36,784 nt of DNA from Spirochaetota bacterium (GCA_918298275.1 CAKJZO010000006.1:1-36784); one strand, 5' to 3'; counted from the first letter of the stretch, positions 25,068 through 33,567 are shown. Notes: generated by a model from the letters alone, not told the origin. A program made the numbers and translations.

Positions 25068-25260
25068 AGAGGCATCAACTATTCACAAATCCCATCCAGC
25101 CTTTTGGGTCTGAGATCCAGGCAATCATAGTCAAAGAGAATGACACCGGTAGAAGAAGATATTAAGTGTTTACTTAAAGGCTGGGCTTTGATAAGTAGAA
25201 TAGCGAAATACCACAAAAATTACCCAAAATTTATATAAGTTTTAGCTTGCGAGGAGGCTC
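25068..25260. other. Non-coding, A+T-rich region upstream of mraZ
   Basis: No supported reading frame is present. It holds a 9-bp inverted repeat, CCAGCCTTT at 25096-25104 against AAAGGCTGG at 25176-25184, and a compact TTAAGT-GTTT-ACTTAA hairpin or palindrome at 25162-25177. A+T-rich sequence near 25231-25239 (TATATAAG) could be a -10 region, without a clear -35 box. A second possible promoter is TTGCGA (25247-25252), 17 bases, TAATGT (25270-25275), which is weak but overlaps the MraZ boxes. I see no tRNA and no riboswitch that I recognise. Confidence 0.5.
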
Positions 25261-25331
25261 CAAGTGGGGTAATGTGTCCCTGAAGTGGTAAGTTTTCCCA
25301 AAAAACTGCCAAAATAAAGGGTAAAGTGGTA
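25261..25331 (+). promoter_or_regulatory. Candidate MraZ operator: three AAGTGG boxes
   Basis: AAGTGG occurs three times in direct orientation in the 75 bases before mraZ, at 25262-25267, 25283-25288 and 25324-25329; the last two extend to AAGTGGTA. Start-to-start distances are 21 and 41 bases, about two and four helical turns. MraZ represses its own operon by binding repeated GTGG-type boxes upstream of mraZ in other bacteria, so autoregulation is likely. The reverse complement TACCAC also occurs at 25209-25214. Confidence 0.6.
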
Positions 25332-25335
25332 AAAA

Positions 25336-25785
25336 ATGACAGGTGAGTACAGGAACACCATAGACGAGAAAGGTCGCCTCATGATTCCTCCCAGACTTAG
25401 GGAGCAACTCGGCACCGTCAGTCTCATTCTCACTAAGTCAACCGACGGTTCCCTCTGGCTGTATACCAAGGAAGACTTCGAAGCCTTCAACCGCTCAGTC
25501 AACTACAGCCCGATGGCCGTGCTGGACAGCAGGGCAAGGGCAATCGACATGATGATCATCGCTCCGGCTAGAGAAGTCGAGCTGGACAAGACGGGTCGTC
25601 TGAGCATCCCGCAGACCCTGCGTGAATATGCAGGGCTCGGTCCCAAGACCGAATGCGTGATTCTCGGTTCGATGTCGAAGATCGAGATCATCAGTGCCGG
25701 CAAGTATGACGAGATGATGATCAAATACAAGGACATGCTCAGCCAGATAGGTGACGAGCTCAGTTCCAAGAGGATGGGACTGTGA
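25336..25785 (+). CDS. mraZ: Division/cell-wall cluster transcriptional repressor MraZ
   Basis: This 149-residue protein has two SpoVT/AbrB-like DNA-binding repeats: MTGEYRNTIDEKGRLMIPPRLRE at 1-23 and AREVELDKTGRLSIPQTLREY at about 77-97. DEKGR and DKTGR are the family signatures. MraZ binds upstream repeats and controls the dcw cluster. The three AAGTGG boxes in front support this here. The stop is one base from the rsmH start. No good Shine-Dalgarno site is visible, only an A-rich stretch after GTGGT. Confidence 0.96.
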   Translation: MTGEYRNTIDEKGRLMIPPRLREQLGTVSLILTKSTDGSLWLYTKEDFEAFNRSVNYSPMAVLDSRARAIDMMIIAPAREVELDKTGRLSIPQTLREYAGLGPKTECVILGSMSKIEIISAGKYDEMMIKYKDMLSQIGDELSSKRMGL

Positions 25786-25786
25786 C

Positions 25787-26719
25787 ATGGAGTATGTTCA
25801 CTATTCGGTCATGCAGAAGGAGGTTCTGTCTTTCCTGAATCCGGAAGACAGACCGGCACTTCTGGTTGATTGCACTCTCGGGGAGGGAGGTCATTCCAAT
25901 CTCTTTCTCCAGAAGTACCCCAATCTCAGGGTCATAGGACTTGATAGGGATAGGAAGATAATGGAGAAGGCAAAGAACCGCCTTGCCCCTTACGGCGATC
26001 GGTTCGAGGCCAGAAACATATGGTTCGACCGCTTCTGGCGGGATTACGACGGACCCCAGGTGGACTTTGTGCTGTTCGACCTGGGGATCAGTGTTTTCCA
26101 TTATGAAGAGTCGGGCAGAGGGTTCAGTTTCAAGAGAAACGAGAAGCTGGACATGAGGCTGGATATGGACGCAGCTCTTGATGCCAGTGAGGTGGTGAAC
26201 ACCTACGACGAGAAGAGCCTGGCGAACATCATATTCAATTATGGTGAGGAGCGGTATTCGAGACGCATTGCTTCTGCAATTTGCAATTACAGGCAGAACA
26301 AGCAGATAGAATATACCGATGAACTAGCCGATATCGTATGGAACGCTGTTCCGGCAGAATATCGGCACAGGAGGATCCATCCTGCGACCAAGACCTTCCA
26401 GGCCCTCAGGATTGAGATCAACGGTGAACTGGACCGTATAGTCCCGGCTTTGGATGGTGCGGTCAAGGCATTGAAACCCGGCGGAAGGATTGCAGTGATT
26501 ACATTCCATTCGCTGGAGGACAGGCCGGTGAAGTGGTTCTTCAAGGATCATGAGAACATTCTCGAGATCCTGACGAAGAAGCCCCTTGAGCCGACGGAAG
26601 AGGAGTGTAGTATCAATCCGCCGTCCAGAAGCGCAAAGCTGAGGGTGGTGCAGAAGCTCGAGAAAGAAAGGGATCCGAGCTTGAAGAAGAACAAATACAG
26701 GGATCAGAAGGGAAACTGA
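25787..26719 (+). CDS. rsmH: 16S rRNA (cytosine1402-N4)-methyltransferase RsmH/MraW
   Basis: RsmH methylates C1402 of 16S rRNA with SAM. The 310-residue protein shows VDCTLGEGGHS (SAM loop, about 24-34), VIGLDRD, FDLGISVFHYEESGRGFSF, RIHPATKTFQALRIEIN, ITFHSLEDRPVKWFF and SRSAKLRVV near the C-terminus; all are family hallmarks. I chose ATG 25787, directly after the mraZ stop, because MEYVHYSVMQKEV aligns with the family start. An in-frame ATG at 25751 lies inside mraZ and adds unrelated residues. It is the second gene of the mraZ operon. Confidence 0.96.
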   Translation: MEYVHYSVMQKEVLSFLNPEDRPALLVDCTLGEGGHSNLFLQKYPNLRVIGLDRDRKIMEKAKNRLAPYGDRFEARNIWFDRFWRDYDGPQVDFVLFDLGISVFHYEESGRGFSFKRNEKLDMRLDMDAALDASEVVNTYDEKSLANIIFNYGEERYSRRIASAICNYRQNKQIEYTDELADIVWNAVPAEYRHRRIHPATKTFQALRIEINGELDRIVPALDGAVKALKPGGRIAVITFHSLEDRPVKWFFKDHENILEILTKKPLEPTEEECSINPPSRSAKLRVVQKLEKERDPSLKKNKYRDQKGN

Positions 26720-26756
26720 TTCCTGAACAACAGGGTAAACAACAAAGGGTAGGTAT

Positions 26757-27047
26757 ATGAAGAGCGCTAGGATTGAGAGAGTCGTCATAGTAGTCACTAT
26801 TTTATTCATCAACATCTGTCTTCTGATTCCTGTATGGCAGAGTGCCGTCAATTCTCAGCTGAGGTGGAAACTCGCCCAGACCGAGGAAGAACTCAAGGAA
26901 AAGGAAGAGCAGAAGATGGTTCTCGTGGCAAACATCGCAAAGCAGACAACACCTGAATACCTCATAGAGCAGAGTGCTACCCAGAATCTTGTTTTCACTC
27001 AGATCAACACTGAGACTTCTTCCCTGGTTGCCAGCAGCAGACAGTGA
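26757..27047 (+). CDS. ftsL: FtsL/DivIC-like division protein
   Basis: This small bitopic protein of 96 residues has a short basic N-terminus, one membrane helix (about 8-27, VVIVVTILFINICLLIPVW) and a periplasmic coiled coil rich in Glu and Lys (LRWKLAQTEEELKEKEEQK). Sequence alone is not decisive, but size, topology and position directly after rsmH are those of FtsL. FtsL normally bridges FtsQ to the FtsW-FtsI synthase. In this window FtsQ is present, but FtsW is degenerate and ftsI is missing. GGGTAGG lies a few bases before the ATG. Confidence 0.75.
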   Translation: MKSARIERVVIVVTILFINICLLIPVWQSAVNSQLRWKLAQTEEELKEKEEQKMVLVANIAKQTTPEYLIEQSATQNLVFTQINTETSSLVASSRQ

Positions 27048-27064
27048 TGTCGAGGCAATACATA

Positions 27065-27093
27065 TTGCATTGATTGGGTTAGTTAATTATAAA
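27065..27093 (+). promoter_or_regulatory. Promoter of the ftsW-ftsQ-ftsA-ftsZ-xerD unit
   Basis: TTGCAT (27065-27070), a 17-base spacer and TATAAA (27088-27093) lie in the 76-base gap after ftsL. A start near 27100 gives a leader with GAAGGAG ahead of the ATG at 27124. This internal promoter would partly free the fts genes from MraZ control. Confidence 0.55.
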
Positions 27094-27123
27094 TAGGAGA
27101 AGAAAAAGAGAAGGAGCAGCAAC

Positions 27124-28356
27124 ATGGCGAGGACCAGCTATGATGACTGGAACTTCATGGGAGAGGTGCATAAGGAGGAGATCAGAGCCCGCAATGCACG
27201 TACCGCGAAGGCCAGACAGATAAACAACCAGAGAAATTCATTCATTTTCCTCTGCATTGTCATACTCTTGACCCTTATGGGTCTTGTCTGCGTTTATTCG
27301 GCTTCGTTCGAAGATGCAGTGAACAAGGGACTTCCGCATTACTACTACCTTCTCAGGCAGGGAATCTATATCGCAGTGGGAATTGGCCTGATGGTCCTGG
27401 TCAATGTTCTTCCTGAAACTGCAATCAAGGTTCTTTCCCCGATCATGTTCTTCGTGAGCATAATCCTGCTTGCGGTGGACACCATCTGGACGAATGACCT
27501 TCTGATGAATCCGGATACCATAGGATTCCTGTTCCTCTCCGGCGTGATGTACATGTCATTGTATTTCTCCGGAAGGGGAAACAAGATAGAGCGAGCCACG
27601 CAGCTCATACCTCCCGTACTGGGTTGCATCCTCGTGCTTGCGCTGATTCTCCTGAGGCGTAACTTCTCGTTCGCACTCATGTATCTTGCATTGTCGGTGA
27701 CTATGTTCGCCGCAGGCGGAGTAGGGTTCTTCGGAGTGATCCTGCTTCTGCTTTACGTCGCTGTTCCCGTGGCATGCATCATCCTTTCCAAGAGCGAGAG
27801 GATCCTTGCCATCGCCAGGTTCCTCATCCCGGGTCTGGGAGCCAATCCCAGGACGGAGACAATCATGGCAGCCAAGAGCGCAATCGCCAGCGGATCCTGG
27901 TTCGGAAAGGGTCTTGGCGGCGGCGTGTTCAAGAACGGCGTAATCAGCGATCTGGCAGGGAAGAACATCCTGGCATGCATATGCGAGGAGCTGGGCTTCT
28001 GGGGTATCGTACTGATTGTATTATTCATTGCATTCTATGCATTTGTCGGATATCTGGCCGCCAAGAACATAAGGCGTCAGAACGCGTTCTACTCCGATCT
28101 GGCCATCGGTATCTCGACAATGGTCGTATGGCAGTTCATCCTGAACCTGTGCTGGGTTCTGGGCCTACTGAACGCCGAGGGTCTCCCGATGCCGTTCTTC
28201 TCGTACGGGCTTGGGGTCATTCCGATACTTCTTGAGAGCGGTCTGCTCTACAAGATAACCAGGGTCAAGATCGATGCCGACGAGAAGGACAAGGTCATTG
28301 CATCGATACAGGACGAACTGATGTTCCCGGAGAGATACGACTTTGAAAACCGTTGA
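27124..28356 (+). CDS. ftsW: FtsW/RodA-like SEDS protein with degenerate active site
   Basis: This 410-residue protein has about ten membrane helices after a ~40-residue basic cytoplasmic start. VYSAS in helix 1, EELGFWG near residue 288 and GLPMPFFSYG near residue 350 place it in the SEDS family, whose members polymerise glycan strands from lipid II. Key positions differ: the GA-RW and QPSE segment reads LLMNPDTIG, QPDxGT reads RRNFSF (178-183), and the catalytic Asp of the HTDF motif aligns with Lys280 counting back from EELGF. It probably lacks polymerase activity and serves as a divisome scaffold. It sits between ftsL and ftsQ, whose start overlaps its end. Confidence 0.85.
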   Translation: MARTSYDDWNFMGEVHKEEIRARNARTAKARQINNQRNSFIFLCIVILLTLMGLVCVYSASFEDAVNKGLPHYYYLLRQGIYIAVGIGLMVLVNVLPETAIKVLSPIMFFVSIILLAVDTIWTNDLLMNPDTIGFLFLSGVMYMSLYFSGRGNKIERATQLIPPVLGCILVLALILLRRNFSFALMYLALSVTMFAAGGVGFFGVILLLLYVAVPVACIILSKSERILAIARFLIPGLGANPRTETIMAAKSAIASGSWFGKGLGGGVFKNGVISDLAGKNILACICEELGFWGIVLIVLFIAFYAFVGYLAAKNIRRQNAFYSDLAIGISTMVVWQFILNLCWVLGLLNAEGLPMPFFSYGLGVIPILLESGLLYKITRVKIDADEKDKVIASIQDELMFPERYDFENR

Positions 28357-29083
28357 GAAGATCCTTCTTGCATTGATATTGCTCCTGCTTCTGGTGGGAG
28401 CTTTCGTCGCGCTGAGGTATATCGATTTCTTCAATCTGAAGGAGATCGATATCACCGTGCACGGCCCCGTGACCAATGTTTCCACGGAAATGCAGAGGCT
28501 GATAAACCCCCTGAAGGGAAGGAATATCTTCGAGATAAACCTTAGATCCCTGACCAAGGAGCTTGAAGCTTTCGACGGTGTATCTGAAGTCAACATAAAG
28601 CGTTATTATCCTGACAGACTCATTATGGAAATCGTCTACAGCGAAGTTGCCCTAAAGTGCTACAGCATAACGGATGACAGGGATATAATCTATTTCTTCT
28701 CCCATGACGGAATACTGGAGCAGGTGGGTCAGCAGACCTGGGATGCCTTCGACAAACCGGCTATAGTCGAACTTAATCCGGCCTATGCCCAGATGATGGT
28801 CAAATGGGGTGCCGACGAGGGGTTTGCATCCATGGTCAACTTGGCTGAACATTTGAGCGGCAACAACTTGATAACTAATATAAAATACGATAATAATAAT
28901 GGTAACGAATTCGGAAGACTCGTTATCGATTTGTCGTCATTGAACTCCACGCTCTATGTCCGTGAGCTTGTGAGTGCCCAGCGTCTCAGCGAGGCGCTTG
29001 ATCTCATCAGTAGCCAGTTTTCCGCAGGTGGGGCGAATGTCATCTATGACCTCTACGCAAACACACTGGTCAAAAGGACTTAG
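28343..29083 (+). CDS. ftsQ: Cell division protein FtsQ/DivIB
   Basis: This 246-residue bitopic protein has one N-terminal membrane helix (about 6-25) and a POTRA domain (about 33-100: LKEIDITVHG, NIFEINLRSLTKELEAFDGVSEVNIKRYYPDRLIMEI). A C-terminal beta domain follows, as in FtsQ/DivIB. It starts at TTG 28343, with GGAGAG (28329-28334) upstream, and overlaps the ftsW end by 14 bases; no later ATG would keep the membrane anchor. In the divisome FtsQ gathers FtsL and FtsB. The protein looks intact here, unlike FtsW. Confidence 0.88.
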   Translation: MKTVEKILLALILLLLLVGAFVALRYIDFFNLKEIDITVHGPVTNVSTEMQRLINPLKGRNIFEINLRSLTKELEAFDGVSEVNIKRYYPDRLIMEIVYSEVALKCYSITDDRDIIYFFSHDGILEQVGQQTWDAFDKPAIVELNPAYAQMMVKWGADEGFASMVNLAEHLSGNNLITNIKYDNNNGNEFGRLVIDLSSLNSTLYVRELVSAQRLSEALDLISSQFSAGGANVIYDLYANTLVKRT

Positions 29084-29092
29084 GGGGCAACC

Positions 29093-30334
29093 ATGGCTTC
29101 TGAGAAGATAATGATGGGATTGGATATCGGCTCATCCTGGGTGAGGGCCGTAGTCGGGTCTCTCTCAAAAGACGGCCAGCTCATGGTGGACAGCATCTGC
29201 GAGCGACCCAGCGAGGGAGTGAGATCCGGAGTTATCGTCAACGTCGAACAGACACTCAAGACGATCTCATCAGTCATACAGGAGGCTGAGCTCCAGGCCG
29301 GAGCAGAGGTCCAGAGCGTCATCACAGGTGTCGGCGGCGGTTCCGTCGGCGGTACCCAGTCCCAGGGTGTTGTAGGAATCAACACCAAGGACCTCGAGAT
29401 TTCATCCAACGACATCTATCACTCCCTTGAAGTCGCCAGGGCTTTCGAGCTTCCGGTCGACAGGGAGATTCTCCATACACTGGTCCAGGACTTCCTGGTC
29501 GACGGCAAGAGCGGAATCAAGGATCCGGCAAACATGACGGGCCACAGGCTCGAGAGCAAGGTCCTCATCGTTACCGGTTCCTCCAGCAACTGCTCGAACA
29601 CCAGAAAGACACTCCAGAGGGCGGGAATCAGCTCATCGCGCCTCGTATTGGCTTCGCTTGCCGATGCAGAGGTTGTTCTTTCGGCCGACGAGAAGGAGAT
29701 GGGTACCATTCTCATCAATCTCGGCGGTTCGACCGCGAACATGATCGTCTATCAGAACGGTTCTCCCTACTACGTTGGAGGAGTGGACCTCGGTTCGAGC
29801 AACGTGACAAACGATATCGCCTATATGCTCAACAAGCCGAAGATGGTTGCGGAGCAGGTGAAGGTCGAGAGCGGAAGCTGCTATATCCCGAATGTCCAGG
29901 CTGACGAGAAGATCATCATCCCGCAGGTCGGAGGTCTTCCCGCCATACAGATGCCCAAGAGCGAGCTCTGCAAGATCATCGAGCCCAGAATGGCTGAGAT
30001 CTTCTCACTTCTCAAGAAGGATCTTGATTCCAAGCTTCCACCAAGCACCTACGGCGGAGGAGTTGTTCTTGTCGGAGGCGGTTCGCTGCTCTCGGGAGTG
30101 ACGGATCTTGCTTCCGAAATATTCAGGATGCAGGCCAGAATCGGTTTCCCGGAGGCTCTTCCGGGACTGGACAGGTCCTACATCAACCCGAAGTACACAA
30201 CGGTTCTCGGTCTGCTGAAGACAGAGGCCAAGAAGGCAGGTTCCTCCTCGGGCAACAGGGGGAAGGACAAGAGGTCTGCAAAGTCGGAGGGCTTCTTCAG
30301 GAAGATCTCAGGCTTCTTCAAGACCATTATCTGA
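29093..30334 (+). CDS. ftsA: Cell division protein FtsA
   Basis: This 413-residue actin-like ATPase tethers FtsZ to the membrane. ATP-site motifs are visible: GLDIGSSWVRAVVG at about 6-19, LINLGGSTANMIVY, GGVDLGSSNVTNDIA and GVVLVGGGSLLSG. The C-terminal FFRKISGFFKTII is an amphipathic membrane-targeting helix, kept intact after a basic Ser/Lys linker. GGGGG lies shortly before the ATG, and the gene follows ftsQ by 9 bases. Its presence beside ftsZ indicates FtsZ-based division. Confidence 0.96.
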   Translation: MASEKIMMGLDIGSSWVRAVVGSLSKDGQLMVDSICERPSEGVRSGVIVNVEQTLKTISSVIQEAELQAGAEVQSVITGVGGGSVGGTQSQGVVGINTKDLEISSNDIYHSLEVARAFELPVDREILHTLVQDFLVDGKSGIKDPANMTGHRLESKVLIVTGSSSNCSNTRKTLQRAGISSSRLVLASLADAEVVLSADEKEMGTILINLGGSTANMIVYQNGSPYYVGGVDLGSSNVTNDIAYMLNKPKMVAEQVKVESGSCYIPNVQADEKIIIPQVGGLPAIQMPKSELCKIIEPRMAEIFSLLKKDLDSKLPPSTYGGGVVLVGGGSLLSGVTDLASEIFRMQARIGFPEALPGLDRSYINPKYTTVLGLLKTEAKKAGSSSGNRGKDKRSAKSEGFFRKISGFFKTII

Positions 30335-30370
30335 CAGCGGTATTTGAAACAGGTTTAAAAGAGGAAAGAT

Positions 30371-31618
30371 ATGGATTTCGGAATTATCGAGGATTTGCTT
30401 CATGATGAACAGACTCCACCTACTGACATCAAGGTAATCGGTGTCGGCGGCGGTGGTGGAAATGCCATAAACAGAATGATCGAGAGCGGCCTCAAGAAGG
30501 TCACTTTCGTTGCACTGAACACTGATGTCCAGGCTCTGCAGCGTTCCAACGCCCAGATGCGCATCCCTATCGGCAAGGAGCTTACCGGCGGCCTCGGAGC
30601 CGGCGGAATCCCCGAGATGGGGCAGAAGGCGGCTGAGGAGAGCAAGGATGAGATACGCGATATCCTCGAAGGCACCGACATGGTGTTCATTACAGCCGGA
30701 ATGGGCGGTGGAACCGGAACCGGTGCCGCTCCCGTCGTAGCTGAGATTGCCAAGGGCATGAATATCCTCACGGTTGCCGTCGTCACGACTCCGTTCGCAT
30801 TCGAGGGCCGCAAGAAGCTCCAGTTCGCAAACGAAGGAATCGACAGGCTCCGCAAGAACGTCGATACACTCATCCTCATTCCGAACCAGTATCTTCTCAA
30901 GGTTGCGGAGAACAATACTCCGATCAAGCAGGCCTTCCTCATGGCCGATGATGTCCTGAGACAGGGCGTTCAGGGTATTTCCGAACTCATCACCGAGCCC
31001 GGTGAAATCAATATCGACTTCGCTGATGTCAGAACAGTCATGAAGGGCAAGGGCGATGCCATCATGGGTATCGGTCTAGGAGAGGGTGCGAACCGCGCCG
31101 TGGATGCCGCAAGACAGGCCATCAGCAATCCGCTTCTGGAGAATGCAAAGATCGACGGTGCAAAGAGCGTCCTCGTCAACCTCACGGCAAGCGACGGTCT
31201 TACACTGCAGGAGTATCAGGATGTCGTCGAGATGATCACCGAGAACTGCGACCAGGATGCCCTGATCATTGCCGGTCAGGCCTACAACCCGGATCTCGGA
31301 GACAAGGTCAAGGTCACTGTCGTTGCTACGGGATTCGAGCGTGAGAGCGTATCTGTCGATATGCCGCAGTTCGAGAAGAAGCAGCCCAGATTCGACCAGT
31401 TCATCAACAACCAGAACGCCAACAACGCCGCTCAGGCTGCTCAGAATGCACAGAGAGAGCAGCAGCCCCAGAAGAAGCCTGACGAGGTCATTTCCATCAA
31501 CAGATGGCAGGACCTTCAGACCCAGCTGGGCCGCAGACAGGCTCCCAACGGCAATCCGACCGACTATTCCATCCCTTCGATTCTCCGCTACCAGAGAAAC
31601 GATGAGGAGAACAAGTGA
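30371..31618 (+). CDS. ftsZ: Cell division protein FtsZ
   Basis: This 415-residue tubulin-like GTPase forms the division ring. The tubulin signature GGGTGTG covers residues 112-118, and [12 protein letters not shown] near the start completes the GTP site. A Gln/Asn/Ala-rich linker (about 340-375) leads to the C-terminal peptide [11 protein letters not shown], which matches the FtsA-binding tail seen in other FtsZ. The ATG has GAGGAAAG upstream. The stop overlaps the xerD start (GTGA). It looks fully functional. Confidence 0.98.
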   Translation: MDFGIIEDLLHDEQTPPTDIKVIGVGGGGGNAINRMIESGLKKVTFVALNTDVQALQRSNAQMRIPIGKELTGGLGAGGIPEMGQKAAEESKDEIRDILEGTDMVFITAGMGGGTGTGAAPVVAEIAKGMNILTVAVVTTPFAFEGRKKLQFANEGIDRLRKNVDTLILIPNQYLLKVAENNTPIKQAFLMADDVLRQGVQGISELITEPGEINIDFADVRTVMKGKGDAIMGIGLGEGANRAVDAARQAISNPLLENAKIDGAKSVLVNLTASDGLTLQEYQDVVEMITENCDQDALIIAGQAYNPDLGDKVKVTVVATGFERESVSVDMPQFEKKQPRFDQFINNQNANNAAQAAQNAQREQQPQKKPDEVISINRWQDLQTQLGRRQAPNGNPTDYSIPSILRYQRNDEENK

Positions 31619-32505
31619 TCCTGGAAGACTTTTCCCAGAGTCTCCTGATAGAGAAGCATGCATCGAAGGCTACACGTCAAGTGTATGAGCACGAGATAGC
31701 ATGCTTTCTCTCTTATATCCAGGAAAACTCTCTGGATTACAGCTCGATAACTACTGTTCAGCTCAAGGATTATCTTCTTTGGAGAGCAAACGGCGGAGCC
31801 TCGGGTCAGAAGCTTTCCCCGAGGACTATGTCCAGGGTCATAACGGCCCTGAAGGCTTTTTTCTCATACCTTCAGAACGAGCGCATCAGAAACGATGATC
31901 CGACTGAGCTGCTGCCGAAGAACAAGACCCCAAAGCGCCTTCCTCAGACCATCGACACAGATGCGGTAGGCCGCATTCTCGATGCAATCGACACTACTAC
32001 CGATATCGGTTTCAGGGACCGGACCATGCTGGAGCTTATCTACTCCTGCGGACTCAGGGTGAGCGAGTGCGCCAATCTCAGGGTAGGCAGGTATTACAGT
32101 CTGGAACGCCGTCTCGTTGTTCTGGGCAAGGGCAGCAAGGAAAGGATGATTCCCGTAGGCGATGTCGCCGCCGGCTACCTGGAAACCTATATCAACAGCG
32201 TAAGGCCGCGTCTTCTCGGAAGGACACGAAGCCAGATAATGTTCATCAGCCAGCAGCAGAAACCCATAACCAGAGAGGAAATCTGGTATCGTCTCAAGAA
32301 GTATGCCGACCTTGCGGGAGTGGATTCCAAGGTCCATACCCTCAGGCACAGTTTCGCCACTCATCTCCTGCAGAACGGAGCCGACCTCCGCTCGGTGCAG
32401 GAGCTTCTCGGACACAGCGACATCCGTACTACGGAGATCTATACCCACGTCGATACCGACGATATTTTCAGAGCATTCGAAAAAGCACATCCAGAAGACA
32501 ACTAA
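31615..32505 (+). CDS. xerD: Tyrosine recombinase, XerD-like
   Basis: This 296-residue tyrosine recombinase has an N-terminal SAM-like core-binding domain (1-90) and a C-terminal catalytic domain. All six active residues are present: R148 (CGLRVSE), K172 (GKGSKER), H241 and R244 (HTLRHSF), H267 (GHSD) and nucleophile Y276 (IYTHV). Xer recombinases resolve chromosome dimers at dif. [13 protein letters not shown] is close to XerD, but C versus D is hard to assign. GTG start overlaps the ftsZ stop, with GAGGAGA upstream, so chromosome resolution and Z-ring genes are co-expressed. A terminator follows. Confidence 0.9.
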   Translation: MILEDFSQSLLIEKHASKATRQVYEHEIACFLSYIQENSLDYSSITTVQLKDYLLWRANGGASGQKLSPRTMSRVITALKAFFSYLQNERIRNDDPTELLPKNKTPKRLPQTIDTDAVGRILDAIDTTTDIGFRDRTMLELIYSCGLRVSECANLRVGRYYSLERRLVVLGKGSKERMIPVGDVAAGYLETYINSVRPRLLGRTRSQIMFISQQQKPITREEIWYRLKKYADLAGVDSKVHTLRHSFATHLLQNGADLRSVQELLGHSDIRTTEIYTHVDTDDIFRAFEKAHPEDN

Positions 32506-32546
32506 CCTGTTGCATATTCAAGAAATAAAAATTGAAAAAAATCCAT

Positions 32547-32584
32547 AAAACTGTCGGAAACTTCTAATGGAAACGACAGTTTTT
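32547..32584 (+). terminator. Terminator after xerD
   Basis: AAAACTGTCG (32547-32556) and CGACAGTTTT (32574-32583) form a 10-bp perfect stem around a 17-base loop, with the T-run partly inside the stem. It ends the fts-xerD transcript before dprA. The long loop makes it weaker than the other terminators in the window. Confidence 0.75.
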
Positions 32585-32613
32585 CCGTTATATACGGCAG
32601 GAGGGTGAAAACC

Positions 32614-33567
32614 ATGGACTTTGATTGCATTGAAATGGAAAGAAGGCTGGCCATAGGTTTCAACGAATACCTGTCGCCGGAAAGCAGGCACAGAATGGTG
32701 CTGTCCGGGTCTTCCCTTGAGGATATCTCCCGAAAGGACAGCAGGTTCCGGATGTTTCTGCGTGAGACCAGGGATGTGATCCACTGGCTGTCCACGAGTC
32801 AGGATCACAGCATCATTTGGTATGGTGATGCGGATTATCCGTCGTTCAGTCCGATCCGCACGCATATCCCTTACATGCTGTTCTGCGACGGATCCAGGCC
32901 CGATTCCCTCAGGCGCACCGCTGCAGTAGTAGGCACGCGGCATGCAACGTATGCAGGGATACAGCAGGCATACAGGTTCGGTCTTGAGGCAGTGGGAAAC
33001 GGCATGAACCTGATATCGGGCTTCGCGGAGGGAATCGACCAGGCAGCAATGAGGGGAGCTGTGGACGGTCAGGGACCGTGCATAGGGGTTCTAGGCTGCG
33101 GTCATGAGGAGGAATATCCGTGTCTGACCTTCGAGCTTCGAAGGAGAATCATAGACAGCGGAGGCTGTGTTCTGAGCCGGTTTGCACCGCATGCAGTGGC
33201 TTACAAGAGCAATTTCCTTTCCAGGAACCTCATCATTGCGGCATATTCCTTCTTTGTGGTAGCAGTACAGGCTCCAGAAAAAAGCGGAACGCTCAACACC
33301 TGCGACTATGCCGTGCAGATGGGAAAGGAAGTCTATGTCGGCAGCGAAGGAGTCGGGGACAGGTTCGTGCAGGCTGGAACGACCCAGCTGTTCAATGACG
33401 GATCGGCCGTGCTGACTTCGCTGGCATCGGGGGATCTTACGGGAACGGAAAGCCTGCTGCATGTCGTGGAATGCGATGAGAAGGGTCTTCTTGACGGCTA
33501 TTCCGATTCGGCGAAAAGGTTCGGGGACAGATGCTATCTGATGAAGAAGGAGATTGGCTCGGCATAG
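32614..33567 (+). CDS. dprA: DNA-processing protein DprA/Smf, divergent
   Basis: This 317-residue protein has a DprA Rossmann-like fold. DprA binds single-stranded DNA and loads RecA, mainly in transformation. Motifs in order are AVVGTRHATYAG (about 107-118), LISGFAEGIDQAAM, VLGCGHEEEYP, FLSRNLIIAAYS and APEKSGTLNTCDYA. The usual RNRIIAGLS reads RNLIIAAYS, and SEyPPG reads SRFAPH, so nucleic-acid contacts may be altered. I chose ATG 32614 because GGAGGG (32600-32605) lies 8 bases ahead; an in-frame GTG at 32605 falls on that site. No other competence gene is in the window. It is 21 bases from xerC. Confidence 0.85.
   Translation: MDFDCIEMERRLAIGFNEYLSPESRHRMVLSGSSLEDISRKDSRFRMFLRETRDVIHWLSTSQDHSIIWYGDADYPSFSPIRTHIPYMLFCDGSRPDSLRRTAAVVGTRHATYAGIQQAYRFGLEAVGNGMNLISGFAEGIDQAAMRGAVDGQGPCIGVLGCGHEEEYPCLTFELRRRIIDSGGCVLSRFAPHAVAYKSNFLSRNLIIAAYSFFVVAVQAPEKSGTLNTCDYAVQMGKEVYVGSEGVGDRFVQAGTTQLFNDGSAVLTSLASGDLTGTESLLHVVECDEKGLLDGYSDSAKRFGDRCYLMKKEIGSA

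Noticed and set aside
25068-25335. tRNA, riboswitch or small protein gene in the gap before mraZ
   Set aside because: No cloverleaf, no recognisable aptamer core and no start codon with a ribosome site and a useful length; only inverted repeats and MraZ-like boxes are supported.
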